Source: Anabaena catenula FACHB-362 (GTDB taxonomy: Bacteria > Cyanobacteriota > Cyanobacteriia > Cyanobacteriales > Nostocaceae). Taken from it: DNA of 64,000 nucleotides. The position numbers and the translations under genes are program-made. The notes under the pieces were generated by a model, which was not told the DNA's origin, did not search any database, and saw only the letters and a program-made list of their open reading frames with translations. The stretch spans positions 1 through 64,000 of the forward strand of contig NZ_JACJTQ010000027.1 in NCBI RefSeq assembly GCF_014698735.1, given 5' to 3'. Of the stretch, positions 19,701-27,602 are shown one piece after another. Numbering within the stretch: position 1 is the stretch's first letter; each line of letters starts with the position of its first letter.

Positions 19701-19777
19701 GCCTGTGCTGGTGTGACGTTGGCGGGGTTTACAGGTATTTGTGTCATCCACCATAAATTTTTGTACAGTTCCAGCAT
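16730..19777 (-). CDS. Large repeat protein anchored by membrane segments at both ends
   Basis: 1015 residues; M11 (MTQIPVNPANV) is an alternative start. The N-terminal 160 residues hold three hydrophobic segments (about 32-56, 88-112 and 117-142). Residues about 210-960 are a string of seven or eight diverged repeats of 70-100 residues with the signature YLRxTGKEELNPEGIxRDLxxLL, then RLSxxDRDTLVxLLSQRxDLSEEQVNxI. The last hydrophobic segment (AAWWLFTTAVVSGIAAALGGAIAVVLV without a break, at the C-terminus) is rich in Gly/Ala zipper spacing. The layout suggests a long helical, charged domain held to a membrane at both ends, perhaps a scaffold or spacer. I do not recognise a named family. A strong terminator follows at 16676-16698. 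Confidence 0.8.
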   Translation of the reverse strand: MLELYKNLWWMTQIPVNPANVTPAQASVLTSGPRFFVALISGVILAFAFQLVLTNLSFAAGISYLGHPSESEEIESFGGTIRKIGTGLGIWTLVTVTLALLIACFLAVKLSLLILDPSLGAILGLVIWGAYFLLLVWVSTTTVGSLIGSVVNTATSGFQAIMGTATAALGAKAVNQQVVATAEAAASAVRREFGSAMAPANIHENIEDYIEKLRPPEIDISKIRGEFERLLNEPQFKAIANSPDLRNIDRQQFIDLVSSRTDLSKREVKRIADSLYGIWQQVVSQQAPSTNRVGELVDYLKSLPPGQTKTDELNAKLEQLIAETHATKEAEEKPGFIQQTLSALTGVVLGRADLSDLDVEKILRSFGTARQKVIQQVTEQPYSPIRADIENYLGNTFAWQLSQERIAQEFRDVIYDPAADPGTIRRELEKISRQDFVNILQQRGLLTQTQISHIADQLVAVRDNVLVTVTAQEEREIVQDLQRRVESYLLVTPKADLTPEGIERDFKPLLADSEADYETLSRRLAQVEREQMGEILLARNDIQERDLDPILDELEMQRDRTLVESLGLAQQAQHQAETLWLNVESYLRNTGKEQLNPDAIRADLKRLLEDPQAGLAAIRWRLSRFDRDTLVQLLSQRQDLSEEQVNHILNAVEDSWHSIRHTPQLVADKAKEQYDSVTTTIADYLRKTGKEELNPEGIQRDLTRLFENPQQGAVAIRRRLSHIDRDTLVKLLSQRQDLSEEQVNQIIDGVQTSIRNIVRAPRRLATRTQQRVQNFQAYLQEYLRLTGKEELNPEGIKRDLQLLLHDPRVGMESLSDRLSHFDRETIISLLKIREDITDEDAARIADNIVLVRDQFVEQVRGIQRRIQDVIEGVFATVRNYLNSLDRPELNYDGITHDIRQLFDDPQAGFDALRDRLSSFNRDTLVALLSSREDISEEDANRIVDQIERARNNVLQRAERLQHEAQHRLEQVKHQAQRQAEETRKAAANAAWWLFTTAVVSGIAAALGGAIAVVLV

Positions 19778-20294
19778 GATTTATATTTCCTGCCTCTAAT
19801 TAAATTTGAGAAATTTGATTGAGAAATTTGAGAAATTAAAGATTTCGTTAGTATTTTTGGCAATATCCAACTCCTCTCGCTTTCAGAATCCAGGAATATA
19901 GTCGATCCCCACATCCATCTAAGGTGGGAAAATCATATATAACGTTAGACAGAAGTTTCGGATTTTAGATTATTAATTTGTGTTAAAATTATCGCTTTTT
20001 TTAATATAAGTTTTGCTATTTATTTAGTTATATATTTTGAGTTTTTGCTGAACATAAATCATAGCTTCATTAGCTGGATTTACACTTATTTATAATCAAT
20101 GGTTTTGTCAACCTCTCAGGGTGGATTTGTCTGCATCAATAGTTTTATTATTATCTTCCACAAGTAGTGCCTCTAGTTTGTACCTCTAGGCATAAATAAA
20201 TTTTGTGTACCAACGTTACCTTGAAGTTAAGCACTAAATTGTTTAAGACAAAACAGTCAAAACCTCAAACTCGCTTAATTTTGGAGGTAAAAAA
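19778..20294. other. Intergenic region upstream of hli
   Basis: 517 AT-rich bases between divergent genes, with imperfect 'ttgagaaattt' repeats near 19805-19840. Promoters for both flanking genes must lie here; I could not identify a specific light-responsive element. Confidence 0.5.
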
Positions 20295-20498
20295 ATGGAA
20301 ACTCGCTCATCTACTGATATATCAGCTGTTGCTAAAGCCTATAATGGCGTAGATCGTAACGCCTTTATCTTTGGCTGGAATCCCCAAGCCGAATTGTGGA
20401 ATGGACGGTTGGCGATGATTGGATTTCTTGCCTATTTAATGTGGGATTTATTCGGCTACAGTGTTCTCCGTGACGTGCTGCACATCATCAGATATTAG
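20295..20498 (+). CDS. hli: High-light-inducible protein (Hli/SCP, single-helix CAB-like)
   Basis: 67 residues with the chlorophyll-binding signature FGWNPQAELWNGRLAMIGF (about 27-45), where Glu, Asn and Arg are the usual pigment and helix-pairing residues, followed by a hydrophobic helix. It is a thylakoid protein; Hlips bind chlorophyll and carotenoid as dimers and protect photosystem assembly under light stress. A good ribosome site (GGAGG, 9 bases before ATG) fixes the start. The gene is monocistronic and a hairpin with a T-run follows at 20672-20714. Confidence 0.93.
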   Translation: METRSSTDISAVAKAYNGVDRNAFIFGWNPQAELWNGRLAMIGFLAYLMWDLFGYSVLRDVLHIIRY

Positions 20499-20671
20499 TT
20501 AAATTATAGGAATCCTCAATAATTTCTGAAAAATCAAATAGGACTCCTATAGTTTAATAGGCTTGGTGTTAGCGCCAACAACCTTAAACAGCGTAGGTTG
20601 AGTTAAGCAAAGCAAAACCCAACCTACAATTCTCTTTAACTGAACCCTATTGTCCTATAATTATCATTTTT

Positions 20672-20714
20672 AAAATCCCTTTTTTATGTTCTTGATTGAA
20701 AAGGGGATTTTTTA
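20672..20714 (+). terminator. Hairpin with T-run downstream of hli
   Basis: Arms AAAATCCCTTTTTT and GAAAAGGGGATTTTTT pair with one bulge; T6 follows on the plus strand and an A/T-rich flank on the other side allows function in both directions. It is about 175 bases past the hli stop. Confidence 0.5.
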
Positions 20715-20749
20715 TATAGCGTTTCCTAATCTTATGAGGTAGATCATAG

Positions 20750-20791
20750 TCCCCTCCCCGCAAGCGAGGAGGGGGTTGGGGGTGGGGTTCT
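20750..20791. repeat. Dispersed 'ctccccgc-gaggaggggg' palindrome, second copy
   Basis: A variant of the element at 3698-3735, ending in the same GGGGTTC block. Confidence 0.55.
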
Positions 20792-20930
20792 TGTATCTCA
20801 CTCAACCGAGAATTGATATACAGCAGATGGCAGATCAATGAGGCTTCGCCGTGAGCGTCAGCCGATAGCTTGCGTGGCGTAGCCATACGGTACAGAATCA
20901 AAATTGAAACCTAGACAGCAAGCCAGTTTT

Positions 20931-20974
<44 letters not shown>

Positions 20975-20995
20975 TTCTGCTGTAATTTGCACAAC

Positions 20996-22333
20996 TCAAA
21001 GTAAAAAACGCACCAACACATAAAAAGCAGAAGTCACAAGTTGCAGCAACATTACAGGAATACCGTAATGTAAAAAAGTCTTAAACGAAATCCTTCTTCC
21101 ATGCTGTTCAGAAATCCCCGCAGCGACAATATTGGAAGATGCACCTACGAGAGTACCATTACCTCCCAAAGTTGCACCAAACATCATGGCGTAAAATAGT
21201 GGTAACACTTCCGGGGGAAACTGTCCTTGATAATCTGAGGCTAAAACTTCTGCTGGTGCTAATCCCACGTTGACAATATATTGTTTAAGTAAGGGAACCA
21301 TCGCCACAACTAAAGGAATATTAGGAATAACGCTAGATAATATCCCCACCAAAAATAACAATACTAGGGAACCTAGGAGAATATTTTTCCCCAAAATCGT
21401 TCCTAAAATACCCGATAAACCTTTAATTACACCTGTTTTATCCAGTCCCCCAATTAACACAAAAATGCTCATAAAAAATATTAAGGTACTCCAATCTACA
21501 TCTTTTAATATGTTGTTGACAGTATCAATGCGGCTGTGATGAGATAATAATAAAGCTAAAGCAGCGCCTAACAAAGCCACCGCAGCAGGTGAAATAGGTA
21601 TTGGTAAGGATTCACCAATTACAAAAAATATCAATACAAAACTTACAATCAATCCACCCACCATTAAAACTCGTGGATGATTGATTTGTGGATGTGGTAG
21701 TTCTGCTAAATCATCTAGTCTTGTATTCCAAATTTTTCTAAATAAAAATGGTAGTGTAACCATCACAGAGACAACAGCCAGTACACCTCCTAAACTCAAG
21801 TTCCATAAATAATCTAGAAAGCTAATATTTACAGCATCACCAACAATAAAAGTGGCAGGATCTCCAACTAAGGTTAACAACCCAGCACTATTAGCAACAA
21901 ACACCATTAAAATTAATAAAGGCACAAAATTGACTCCTATTTCTTGTGCCATAGGCGGAATTAAAGGTGCTAATAACATTACGGTAGTGGCATTGGGTAA
22001 AACTGCACAAATTGGTGTTACTAATACCACTATACCTAATAGTAATTTCTTGCCATTCCCTTGAGCAAGAATGACTATTTGTGTGGCTATATAACTAAAA
22101 ATATTAGTCGGTTCAAATGCTCTTACTAAGACCATCACACCGAAAAATAAACCCAATGTGCCATGACTTTTGCTAATGTAACCAACAGCTTCTGGTAAAG
22201 TCATGATATTAGCAAAAACTAGTAACAAAGCTCCCAATAAAGCCGCAATTGTCAGATGTACCCATTCCGTCATGATTAAAAAAATAACGGAAATAAATAT
22301 GATTATACTAAATACAGCTTGCCAGTTTTCCAC
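20996..22333 (-). CDS. NhaD/ArsB-type ion transporter (IT superfamily, SLC13-like permease)
   Basis: 445 residues and about eleven membrane helices. The two symmetric halves carry the IT-superfamily pattern: LPNATTVMLLAPLIPPMA and ANSAGLLTLVGDPATFIVG in the first, SSVIPNIPLVVAMVPLL and GATLGGNGTLVGASSNIVAAG in the second. The G-D-P and N-G-T-L-V-G-A-S-N motifs are typical of Na+/H+ antiporters of the NhaD kind and of arsenite permeases. It is the last gene after the c-di-AMP riboswitch at 23271-23379 and the Usp gene, so Na+ or K+ homeostasis is a better guess than arsenite export. The substrate is not settled by sequence. Confidence 0.85.
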   Translation of the reverse strand: MENWQAVFSIIIFISVIFLIMTEWVHLTIAALLGALLLVFANIMTLPEAVGYISKSHGTLGLFFGVMVLVRAFEPTNIFSYIATQIVILAQGNGKKLLLGIVVLVTPICAVLPNATTVMLLAPLIPPMAQEIGVNFVPLLILMVFVANSAGLLTLVGDPATFIVGDAVNISFLDYLWNLSLGGVLAVVSVMVTLPFLFRKIWNTRLDDLAELPHPQINHPRVLMVGGLIVSFVLIFFVIGESLPIPISPAAVALLGAALALLLSHHSRIDTVNNILKDVDWSTLIFFMSIFVLIGGLDKTGVIKGLSGILGTILGKNILLGSLVLLFLVGILSSVIPNIPLVVAMVPLLKQYIVNVGLAPAEVLASDYQGQFPPEVLPLFYAMMFGATLGGNGTLVGASSNIVAAGISEQHGRRISFKTFLHYGIPVMLLQLVTSAFYVLVRFLL

Positions 22334-22447
22334 ACTCTAAACCTCGAAATATTACTGTTTGGATAGTAGCGAAAAAGCCACCTAAAGTATAGGTGACTTT
22401 TCCATAATTTTAATTTAATTTCCAATCACTGTGATTGAAAACAGCAA

Positions 22448-23092
22448 TTATTCATCAATACAACTGGGAATACCCAAGACAGCACAAGGAAAATTAGTGC
22501 CTAGCGTCTTAATCATCGGATGATTGATGGATTTACATCCTAAAAACAGAATATCAGCGGCTTCTGATTCCACAAATTTTTTAAGTTCTGCACCAATACT
22601 GCCAAACCGCAGATGTGATTTAAATGATCCCTGCCATTCTTCAGCTAGAGTTTTGGCTTGCGAGAGAATTTTGTCGGCTTCTTGCAGAAAAGTTCGAGAT
22701 TCTCTTTGTAGCTGTGGTAAACTTGCTGTTATTTTTGGTTGCGTCAATACCAACGTAACTGATTTTGATATATCGCTCACTGGACATTCTAATTGAGGCT
22801 GATTGTGAGCAACTTTGAAAATATCAAAATACTGATTTTTCAAGTTTTCTTCTAATACATACACAGCGTGAACTGTAACTTGAATGTTAGTAGCTAAACT
22901 CGTTTGGTGGGCAATCCAACAGGCAATATCTAGGGCTGTGTGACTCTGAGGGGAAGCATCATAGCCAACAATTAAATTAATGGAGTTGGCTATTTGATGT
23001 TGTTGCGAAACGAGTTTTTCAGGTTCTGGTAGCAATACCATTTGTTCAATTAGGTCATCACGACCCATAGCACTTTCTAAACGTGCTAACAT
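22448..23092 (-). CDS. Universal stress protein (UspA family)
   Basis: 214 residues from ATG at 23092 (MLARLESAMGRDD); the frame can be extended to a TTG at 23161, which I judge less likely. The Usp domain begins at SINLIVGYDASPQSHTALDIA with the usual early Asp. The C-terminal ATP-loop is poorly kept (DILFLGCKSINHPM rather than G-x2-G-x9-G-S/T). It lies directly downstream of a c-di-AMP riboswitch and 114 bases before an ion transporter gene. Usp proteins paired with antiporters often sense nucleotides and tune transport, so a regulatory subunit role is plausible. Confidence 0.82.
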   Translation of the reverse strand: MLARLESAMGRDDLIEQMVLLPEPEKLVSQQHQIANSINLIVGYDASPQSHTALDIACWIAHQTSLATNIQVTVHAVYVLEENLKNQYFDIFKVAHNQPQLECPVSDISKSVTLVLTQPKITASLPQLQRESRTFLQEADKILSQAKTLAEEWQGSFKSHLRFGSIGAELKKFVESEAADILFLGCKSINHPMIKTLGTNFPCAVLGIPSCIDE

Positions 23093-23161
23093 TGGCTTAA
23101 TTTTCACAGCTTTAACTTCTCTCCCATGAAACGAATGACGAATGAGAAGCAGGGATGCCAA

Positions 23162-23184
23162 TTTAGGATTTAGGATTTAGGATT
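23162..23184. repeat. STRR heptamer array (TTTAGGA)3
   Basis: Three head-to-tail copies between riboswitch 2 and the Usp coding region; they shift the distance between aptamer and start codon. Confidence 0.7.
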
Positions 23185-23270
23185 GAGCCAAAATCATCAA
23201 TCTAAAATTGATTTAGGAAACCCCAATCATAACTGCTACTACAGCCAAGGTTTTGGGGGTTCCTTCCATT

Positions 23271-23379
23271 GCCGACGGAGTTAGCTGACGGGCTAAGACT
23301 GGAAGGTGTCTCTCGTTAGATTAGCCCCAATTTTTGGTTCCTCCGCTTTAAATCCAGCTTTCATGAATTTAAATTAGGC
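23271..23379 (-). ncRNA. c-di-AMP riboswitch (ydaO/yuaA class), copy 2
   Basis: Read leftward, the RNA shows the class landmarks in order: P1 5' strand GCC (23377-23379), AGCGGAGGAACC, TTGGGGCTAAT, then TAGCCCGTCAGCTAAC, TCCGTCGGC, closing P1 at 23271-23273. The GTCAGCTAAC block with a following C-GTnGGC is diagnostic of ydaO aptamers. The variable arm is short, giving a compact aptamer of about 109 bases. It lies between the ABC ATPase gene and the Usp/antiporter genes. A hairpin formed by AACCCC and GGGGTT (about 23219-23262) follows but has no clean T-run, so the expression platform is uncertain. In known cases ligand binding turns expression off. Confidence 0.88.
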
Positions 23380-23407
23380 TACCCACTAAAAAGACAATAA
23401 TACTATT

Positions 23408-24244
23408 TTATTCTTCTGAAGTAAAGTGGTGATCTAGAAAATTTAGCGCGTGGTTGCGGAGTTCAAAATATTCTTTAGAATTTCGGATCACACTGCGATC
23501 GCGTGGACGCTGAAACGGAACTTTGAGAATTTCCCCGATTGTAGCAGATGGTCCATTGGTCATTAAGACAATTCGATCAGACATATAAATTGCTTCGTCT
23601 ACATCATGAGTAATCATCATTACGGCTTGACGATGATTTTCCCAGATATCTAATACCTGACGCTGCAATTTACCACGAGTTAAAGCATCTAGTGCGCCAA
23701 AAGGTTCATCCATTAATAACATTTTCGGACGAATTGCCAAAGCCCTAGCAATACCTACTCTTTGTTTCATACCTCCAGAAATTTCATCGGGATATTTATC
23801 GGCTGCTGGTGTTAAGTTTACCATTGCCAAGTGTTCATTGACAATGCTAATTTTTTCAGCACGATTAGCATTTTTTAGCACTTCATCAACAGCTAAACGG
23901 ATATTTTCGCGCACCGTTAACCAAGGTAAGAGCGAGTAATTTTGAAATACCATCATCCTATCTGCACCTGGCTTGCGGATTTCTTTGCCATCTAAACGTA
24001 CTGAGCCAGATGTGGCTTTTTGAAATCCACCAATAATTTTCAGTAATGTTGATTTACCACAACCTGAATGACCAATTACAGAAATATACTCATCTTCACC
24101 AATCGTAAGATTAACGCCATCTAAGACAACAGCATCTCCTTTGTCTGGTGTTGGATAAGACTTGACCAAATTTTCAATTTCCAGAAATCCATGATGGGGC
24201 TTAACTTCTTGATAAGACTCGTTTGAGAAGGAGGTATATTGCAT
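23408..24244 (-). CDS. ABC transporter ATPase, nitrate/sulfonate/taurine type (NrtD/SsuB-like)
   Basis: 278 residues. Walker A GHSGCGKST, Q-loop VFQNYSLLPW, signature SGGMKQRVGIARALA, Walker B MLLMDEPFGALD and the H-loop MITHDVDEA are all intact. It lies downstream of the cognate binding protein and permease genes and energises import. The Q-loop and 'GALDALTRGKLQ' are typical of the nitrate/taurine/bicarbonate subgroup. Riboswitch 2 starts shortly after its stop codon. Confidence 0.92.
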   Translation of the reverse strand: MQYTSFSNESYQEVKPHHGFLEIENLVKSYPTPDKGDAVVLDGVNLTIGEDEYISVIGHSGCGKSTLLKIIGGFQKATSGSVRLDGKEIRKPGADRMMVFQNYSLLPWLTVRENIRLAVDEVLKNANRAEKISIVNEHLAMVNLTPAADKYPDEISGGMKQRVGIARALAIRPKMLLMDEPFGALDALTRGKLQRQVLDIWENHRQAVMMITHDVDEAIYMSDRIVLMTNGPSATIGEILKVPFQRPRDRSVIRNSKEYFELRNHALNFLDHHFTSEE

Positions 24245-24289
24245 GATTAAATATTCCTGAATTAGTTAAATTTTGGGGCGTAAATATTT

Positions 24290-24420
24290 TTGGTTCCCAT
24301 ACTCTGTATTCTCGTTCCCATACTCTGTATGGGAATGAATTCTAGAAGGCTCTGCTTCTAAAGTCATTGAAGGCGGAGCCTTTGTGATTGCATTCCCAGT
24401 CAGAGACTGGGAACGAGATA
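24290..24420. repeat. Dispersed palindromic repeats (GTTCCCA...TGGGAA)
   Basis: Two hairpins, 'cccatactctgtatggg' and 'cccagtcagagactggg', lie with a 'ggcggagcc' block in the gap between the binding protein and ATPase genes. Such elements are common in cyanobacterial chromosomes and may tune downstream expression within the operon. Confidence 0.6.
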
Positions 24421-24433
24421 ATATGCCCCTAAG

Positions 24434-25888
24434 TTAGGACATGAAAAAACGATTGGGAGCGTTAGCCCTGATGGCAAAACTATTTAGATAACCGACAGGA
24501 TCACTAGGGTCAAAGCCTTTTTTATCTATGAATACTTCGGGCGATTCAACTTTATAATCATCCTTGGGGCATTGAATTCCCATTTCCGCAGCTATATCTC
24601 GATATAAATCTGTTCGCCACCCTCTTTCGGCTATTTTATTGGCATTTTTGGGAATTTCTTTGATTTGTCCCCAACGGGCGGCTTGAGTCATGAACCAAAT
24701 ACTTCGAGAACGCCATAAAAATGTCGAATGTTCTCCTGTTTCTTGGGGAATATTCTCAGGAATATCGTAGAAAATTGTGGTGTCAGCAGCTTTAATAGTG
24801 CGGTCTTTACCATCAAACCCACCATAGTTGTAATTGCCAATAATTCCCGGAGAAGTCAACTTAGTTATGGGTGCATCTTTTTGTTTGGGTTTTGCGCCGG
24901 TAAAGGATTTTTCTGTCATTAATTGTGCTACTTCTTGCCGATTTTCGGGTTTGCTGCAATACTGACAAGCTTCTATCATTGCTTTCACCAAAGAACGATA
25001 GGTTTTGGGATAGTTAATGATGAAAGATTCCATTACTCCTAACAATCTGTCTGGGTGTCCTTGCCAAACTTCTTTACCTTGTGCGAAGGTAAAACCAATA
25101 CCTTCGTTACCTGTAATTGCTCTACTGTTCCAAGGTTCGGCTACCATGTAAGCTTGCATAGCGCCAATTCTCATGTTTGTCACCATTTGCGGTGGGGAAA
25201 CGATGATTACCCGAAATTCCTTAAAGGGGTCTATACCAGCAGCAGCAGATATATAGCGGACAAAGTATTCATAAATAGCAGAACTCAAAACTACTGCCCA
25301 AATTTTCTTTTCCGGGGGTTGTTGGTTAAAATAGCCCCGAAAGTCTTTTCCAAAGGCTTCTAAGGCACCATCACCATATTTCTGCTGATATTCGTACCAA
25401 GGACGGATGCCAAAGTCCCACATCTCTTTGTTCATGGTCATGGCGTTACCGTGACGGTGTATGGTCATGGCTGCACATAGGGGGGCATGACGTGCGCCTT
25501 CTGCACCTATTCTGGCGTTGGTGACAGCACCGGAGACGACTGGTGCAGCGTCGAGACGACCAAAAATTAAGCCGTCGCGGGAATTACCCCAACTAGCTTC
25601 GCGGTTGAGTTTGACGTTTAAGCCATATTTGTGGAAGAATCCTTTTTTCCATGCGATCGCAAATGGCGCACAATCATTAACAGGAACATAACCAACTGTA
25701 ATATTCGGTTTTTCTAAATCTTGGGGTCTAACTAAGGGTTTTACAGCTAAAGCCGCTTCTGTCAGTCCTTTAACAGACTTATCTCCAGATGTCCCACAGG
25801 ATGACAACGCTATTCCCGCAGTCGTTAAACCTATTCCCTTAATAAAATCTCTGCGAGTCCAATGATTTTCACTCATAATCGTATCCAA
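24434..25888 (-). CDS. Tat-exported lipoprotein substrate-binding protein of NrtA/CmpA family
   Basis: 484 residues; ATG at 25876 (MSENHWTRRDF) is an alternative start. The N-terminus has a twin-arginine signal (TRRDFIK, R12-R13) and a lipobox ending at Cys31 (ALSSC). The mature part begins ITVGYVPVNDCAPFAIAWKKGFF, the usual opening of nitrate/bicarbonate/taurine binding proteins, and it is long like NrtA and CmpA. The ligand cannot be read off. The leader c-di-AMP riboswitch points to a compatible solute or ion-related substrate rather than nitrate, which is normally under NtcA control; this is inference. Confidence 0.85.
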   Translation of the reverse strand: MDTIMSENHWTRRDFIKGIGLTTAGIALSSCGTSGDKSVKGLTEAALAVKPLVRPQDLEKPNITVGYVPVNDCAPFAIAWKKGFFHKYGLNVKLNREASWGNSRDGLIFGRLDAAPVVSGAVTNARIGAEGARHAPLCAAMTIHRHGNAMTMNKEMWDFGIRPWYEYQQKYGDGALEAFGKDFRGYFNQQPPEKKIWAVVLSSAIYEYFVRYISAAAGIDPFKEFRVIIVSPPQMVTNMRIGAMQAYMVAEPWNSRAITGNEGIGFTFAQGKEVWQGHPDRLLGVMESFIINYPKTYRSLVKAMIEACQYCSKPENRQEVAQLMTEKSFTGAKPKQKDAPITKLTSPGIIGNYNYGGFDGKDRTIKAADTTIFYDIPENIPQETGEHSTFLWRSRSIWFMTQAARWGQIKEIPKNANKIAERGWRTDLYRDIAAEMGIQCPKDDYKVESPEVFIDKKGFDPSDPVGYLNSFAIRANAPNRFFMS

Positions 25889-25939
25889 TTTTGGATTTTA
25901 GATTTTTCGCATTGCTGATTAATGGGATGATTTTTTTCT

Positions 25940-26051
25940 CACGCAGAGACGCAAAGAGAAAAAGTTTTCAAAGTTAAATTTAATGATTTCATCCTGTAAT
26001 TATGCAACGCCAAACTCTTAATTTCTCCCTGTTTCTCTGCGCCTCTGCGTG
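25940..26051. repeat. Imperfect inverted repeat 'cacgcagagacgcaaagag' inside the ABC operon
   Basis: Arms at 25940-25961 and 26032-26051 pair over about 20 bases with few mismatches. It lies between the permease and binding protein genes, where it could act as a processing hairpin. This 'cacgcagagrcgcagag' motif is a common dispersed cyanobacterial repeat. Confidence 0.55.
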
Positions 26052-26062
26052 AAATAAAATCA

Positions 26063-26908
26063 TCAACTTCCTGGACGATGAGTCACTAACTCTTGAATTT
26101 TGCCCACAGCATAATCTAAAACTAAGCCAGTTAAACCAATTACAAACACAGCCAGAAATACAGAACTAAGATTTAAACGACTCCATTCATCCCAGACAAA
26201 AAAGCCGATTCCTACACCACCTGTCAGCATTTCTACGGCAACAATTACCAGCCAAGCAATGCCTAAACTAATTCGCAAACCTGTGAAAATATAAGGCAAA
26301 CTGGCAGGCCAAATAATCTTAATCACCTGCCGCCACCGTGGCATTTCCAACACCTGCGCTACATCTAAATAATCTTTAGAAACGCTAGAAACTCCCAAGG
26401 CTGTATTAATAATAGTTGGCCAAAGGGAAGTAATGAAAATCACAAAAATAGCAGAAGGATCTGCCAAATTGAAAATAGCTAAAGAGATAGGTAACCAAGC
26501 TAGGGGTGAAACGGGTTTAAATATCTGAATAATGGGATTAAAAGCCAGCATTGCTGGTCTAGACATCCCAATCAAAAAGCCCAAGGGAATAGCTACTAAT
26601 GCACCTAATCCAAAACCTAGTAATACCCTGCGTAAACTGGCTAATAATAACCACCCAATTCCTAAGTTACCAGGACCTCTTTCATAGAAAGGATTTAAGA
26701 TGTAGTCCAAATTTGCAATTAAAGCTTCTGGTGGTGTAGGCATCAATTCACGATTAGCAAGTGCTACTACCCACCAGAGCAAAACTATTCCCAAAAAGCC
26801 TACAACAGGCAATAGGAACTCATCCCGAAGAATAACAGGTTTTGCTTTTTTCCAAGCAAACCTTCCAGCAACGGCAATCGTTGCAGCTAAATTCAGTTGC
26901 AAAATCAT
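26063..26908 (-). CDS. ABC transporter permease, nitrate/sulfonate/taurine type (NrtB/SsuC-like)
   Basis: 281 residues with six or seven membrane helices. The EAA loop that meets the ATPase reads about VLEMPRWRQVIKIIWPASLPYIFTG (split: VLEMPRWRQVIKIIWP then ASLPYIFTG). It is the first gene of the operon, 115 bases downstream of the c-di-AMP riboswitch at 27023-27207, and is followed by the binding protein and ATPase genes. It forms the inner-membrane channel as a homodimer. Confidence 0.9.
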   Translation of the reverse strand: MILQLNLAATIAVAGRFAWKKAKPVILRDEFLLPVVGFLGIVLLWWVVALANRELMPTPPEALIANLDYILNPFYERGPGNLGIGWLLLASLRRVLLGFGLGALVAIPLGFLIGMSRPAMLAFNPIIQIFKPVSPLAWLPISLAIFNLADPSAIFVIFITSLWPTIINTALGVSSVSKDYLDVAQVLEMPRWRQVIKIIWPASLPYIFTGLRISLGIAWLVIVAVEMLTGGVGIGFFVWDEWSRLNLSSVFLAVFVIGLTGLVLDYAVGKIQELVTHRPGS

Positions 26909-27022
26909 ATCGTAACCTCAACAGAGTTCAGCACGCATACACTGAAACTGAGCAGTACCAGCCTTGGACACTGATGAGATCAAAACATTATCAAAATGCT
27001 GTCTCTTCAGTCTCCTCTCAAT

Positions 27023-27207
27023 GCCTACGAAGTTAGCTGACGGGCTAGGGCTGAGAGATGCCCCTCTTTCAGAAGTGATGAGTTTTGAGTGTTGAATTAA
27101 ATATTAACTAATTCTTCACTTTTGACTCTTAATTGGTCACTTTTTGAGAAATACGCCCCACAATTTGGTTCCTCCGCTCCAGCGTTAAGCTAGGTGCTGG
27201 ATTAGGC
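27023..27207 (-). ncRNA. c-di-AMP riboswitch (ydaO/yuaA class), copy 1
   Basis: Read leftward: P1 5' strand GCCTA (27203-27207), CCAGC...GCTGG hairpin, AGCGGAGGAACC, TGTGGGGCGTAT, a long variable arm, GGGGCATCTCTCAGCCC, then TAGCCCGTCAGCTAAC, TTCGTAGGC, with TAGGC (27023-27027) closing P1. This is a full-length aptamer of about 185 bases with every landmark of the ydaO class. It leads into the ABC importer operon. I could not identify a convincing terminator in the 115 bases before the start codon, so control could act on translation or through a distal element. Confidence 0.92.
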
Positions 27208-27602
27208 TGACTTACTCTAAATATATACTAACAGCCACACAATAACATTAATGTACAGTAAAAGCATCTGTATTGATGATCAATATTATTAATTTAACTA
27301 CTTAATTTTCCTGGGTATCCTCATTTTTCGGTAATAATTCCTATCTATAGAATTGTCTTGTGAGTGAATCTCTACCTATAGGCATATATACAAGAGTAAC
27401 TATCAACAATTGTGGATTTTATTTGGGTATGTTGGCTAATTTATTATCTTTATGGTATAAAGTTTACTTTAAAGGCTGTAGATTGCAGGTTGGTTGCTAT
27501 CTAACAGATGTGAGATGTGAGTTATATCAATAATTGTGAGGACAAACCCCTAGAATCGTTAGACTAATTGCATATACAATTAGATTCACTGAGTTGAAAA
27601 AC
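27208..27602. other. Intergenic region between divergent units
   Basis: 395 AT-rich bases between the ABC operon leader and the first histidine kinase; promoters for both must lie here. I see no gene and no clear operator. Confidence 0.5.

Noticed and set aside
20647-20901. 84-codon minus-strand frame in the hli-antiporter gap
   Set aside because: It runs through palindromic and GC-rich dispersed repeats; no protein-like composition.
27023-27207. Guanidine-I (ykkC) riboswitch, which can also precede NrtABD-like importers
   Set aside because: The GTCAGCTAAC...CGTAGGC core and AGCGGAGGAACC match ydaO/yuaA, not ykkC.
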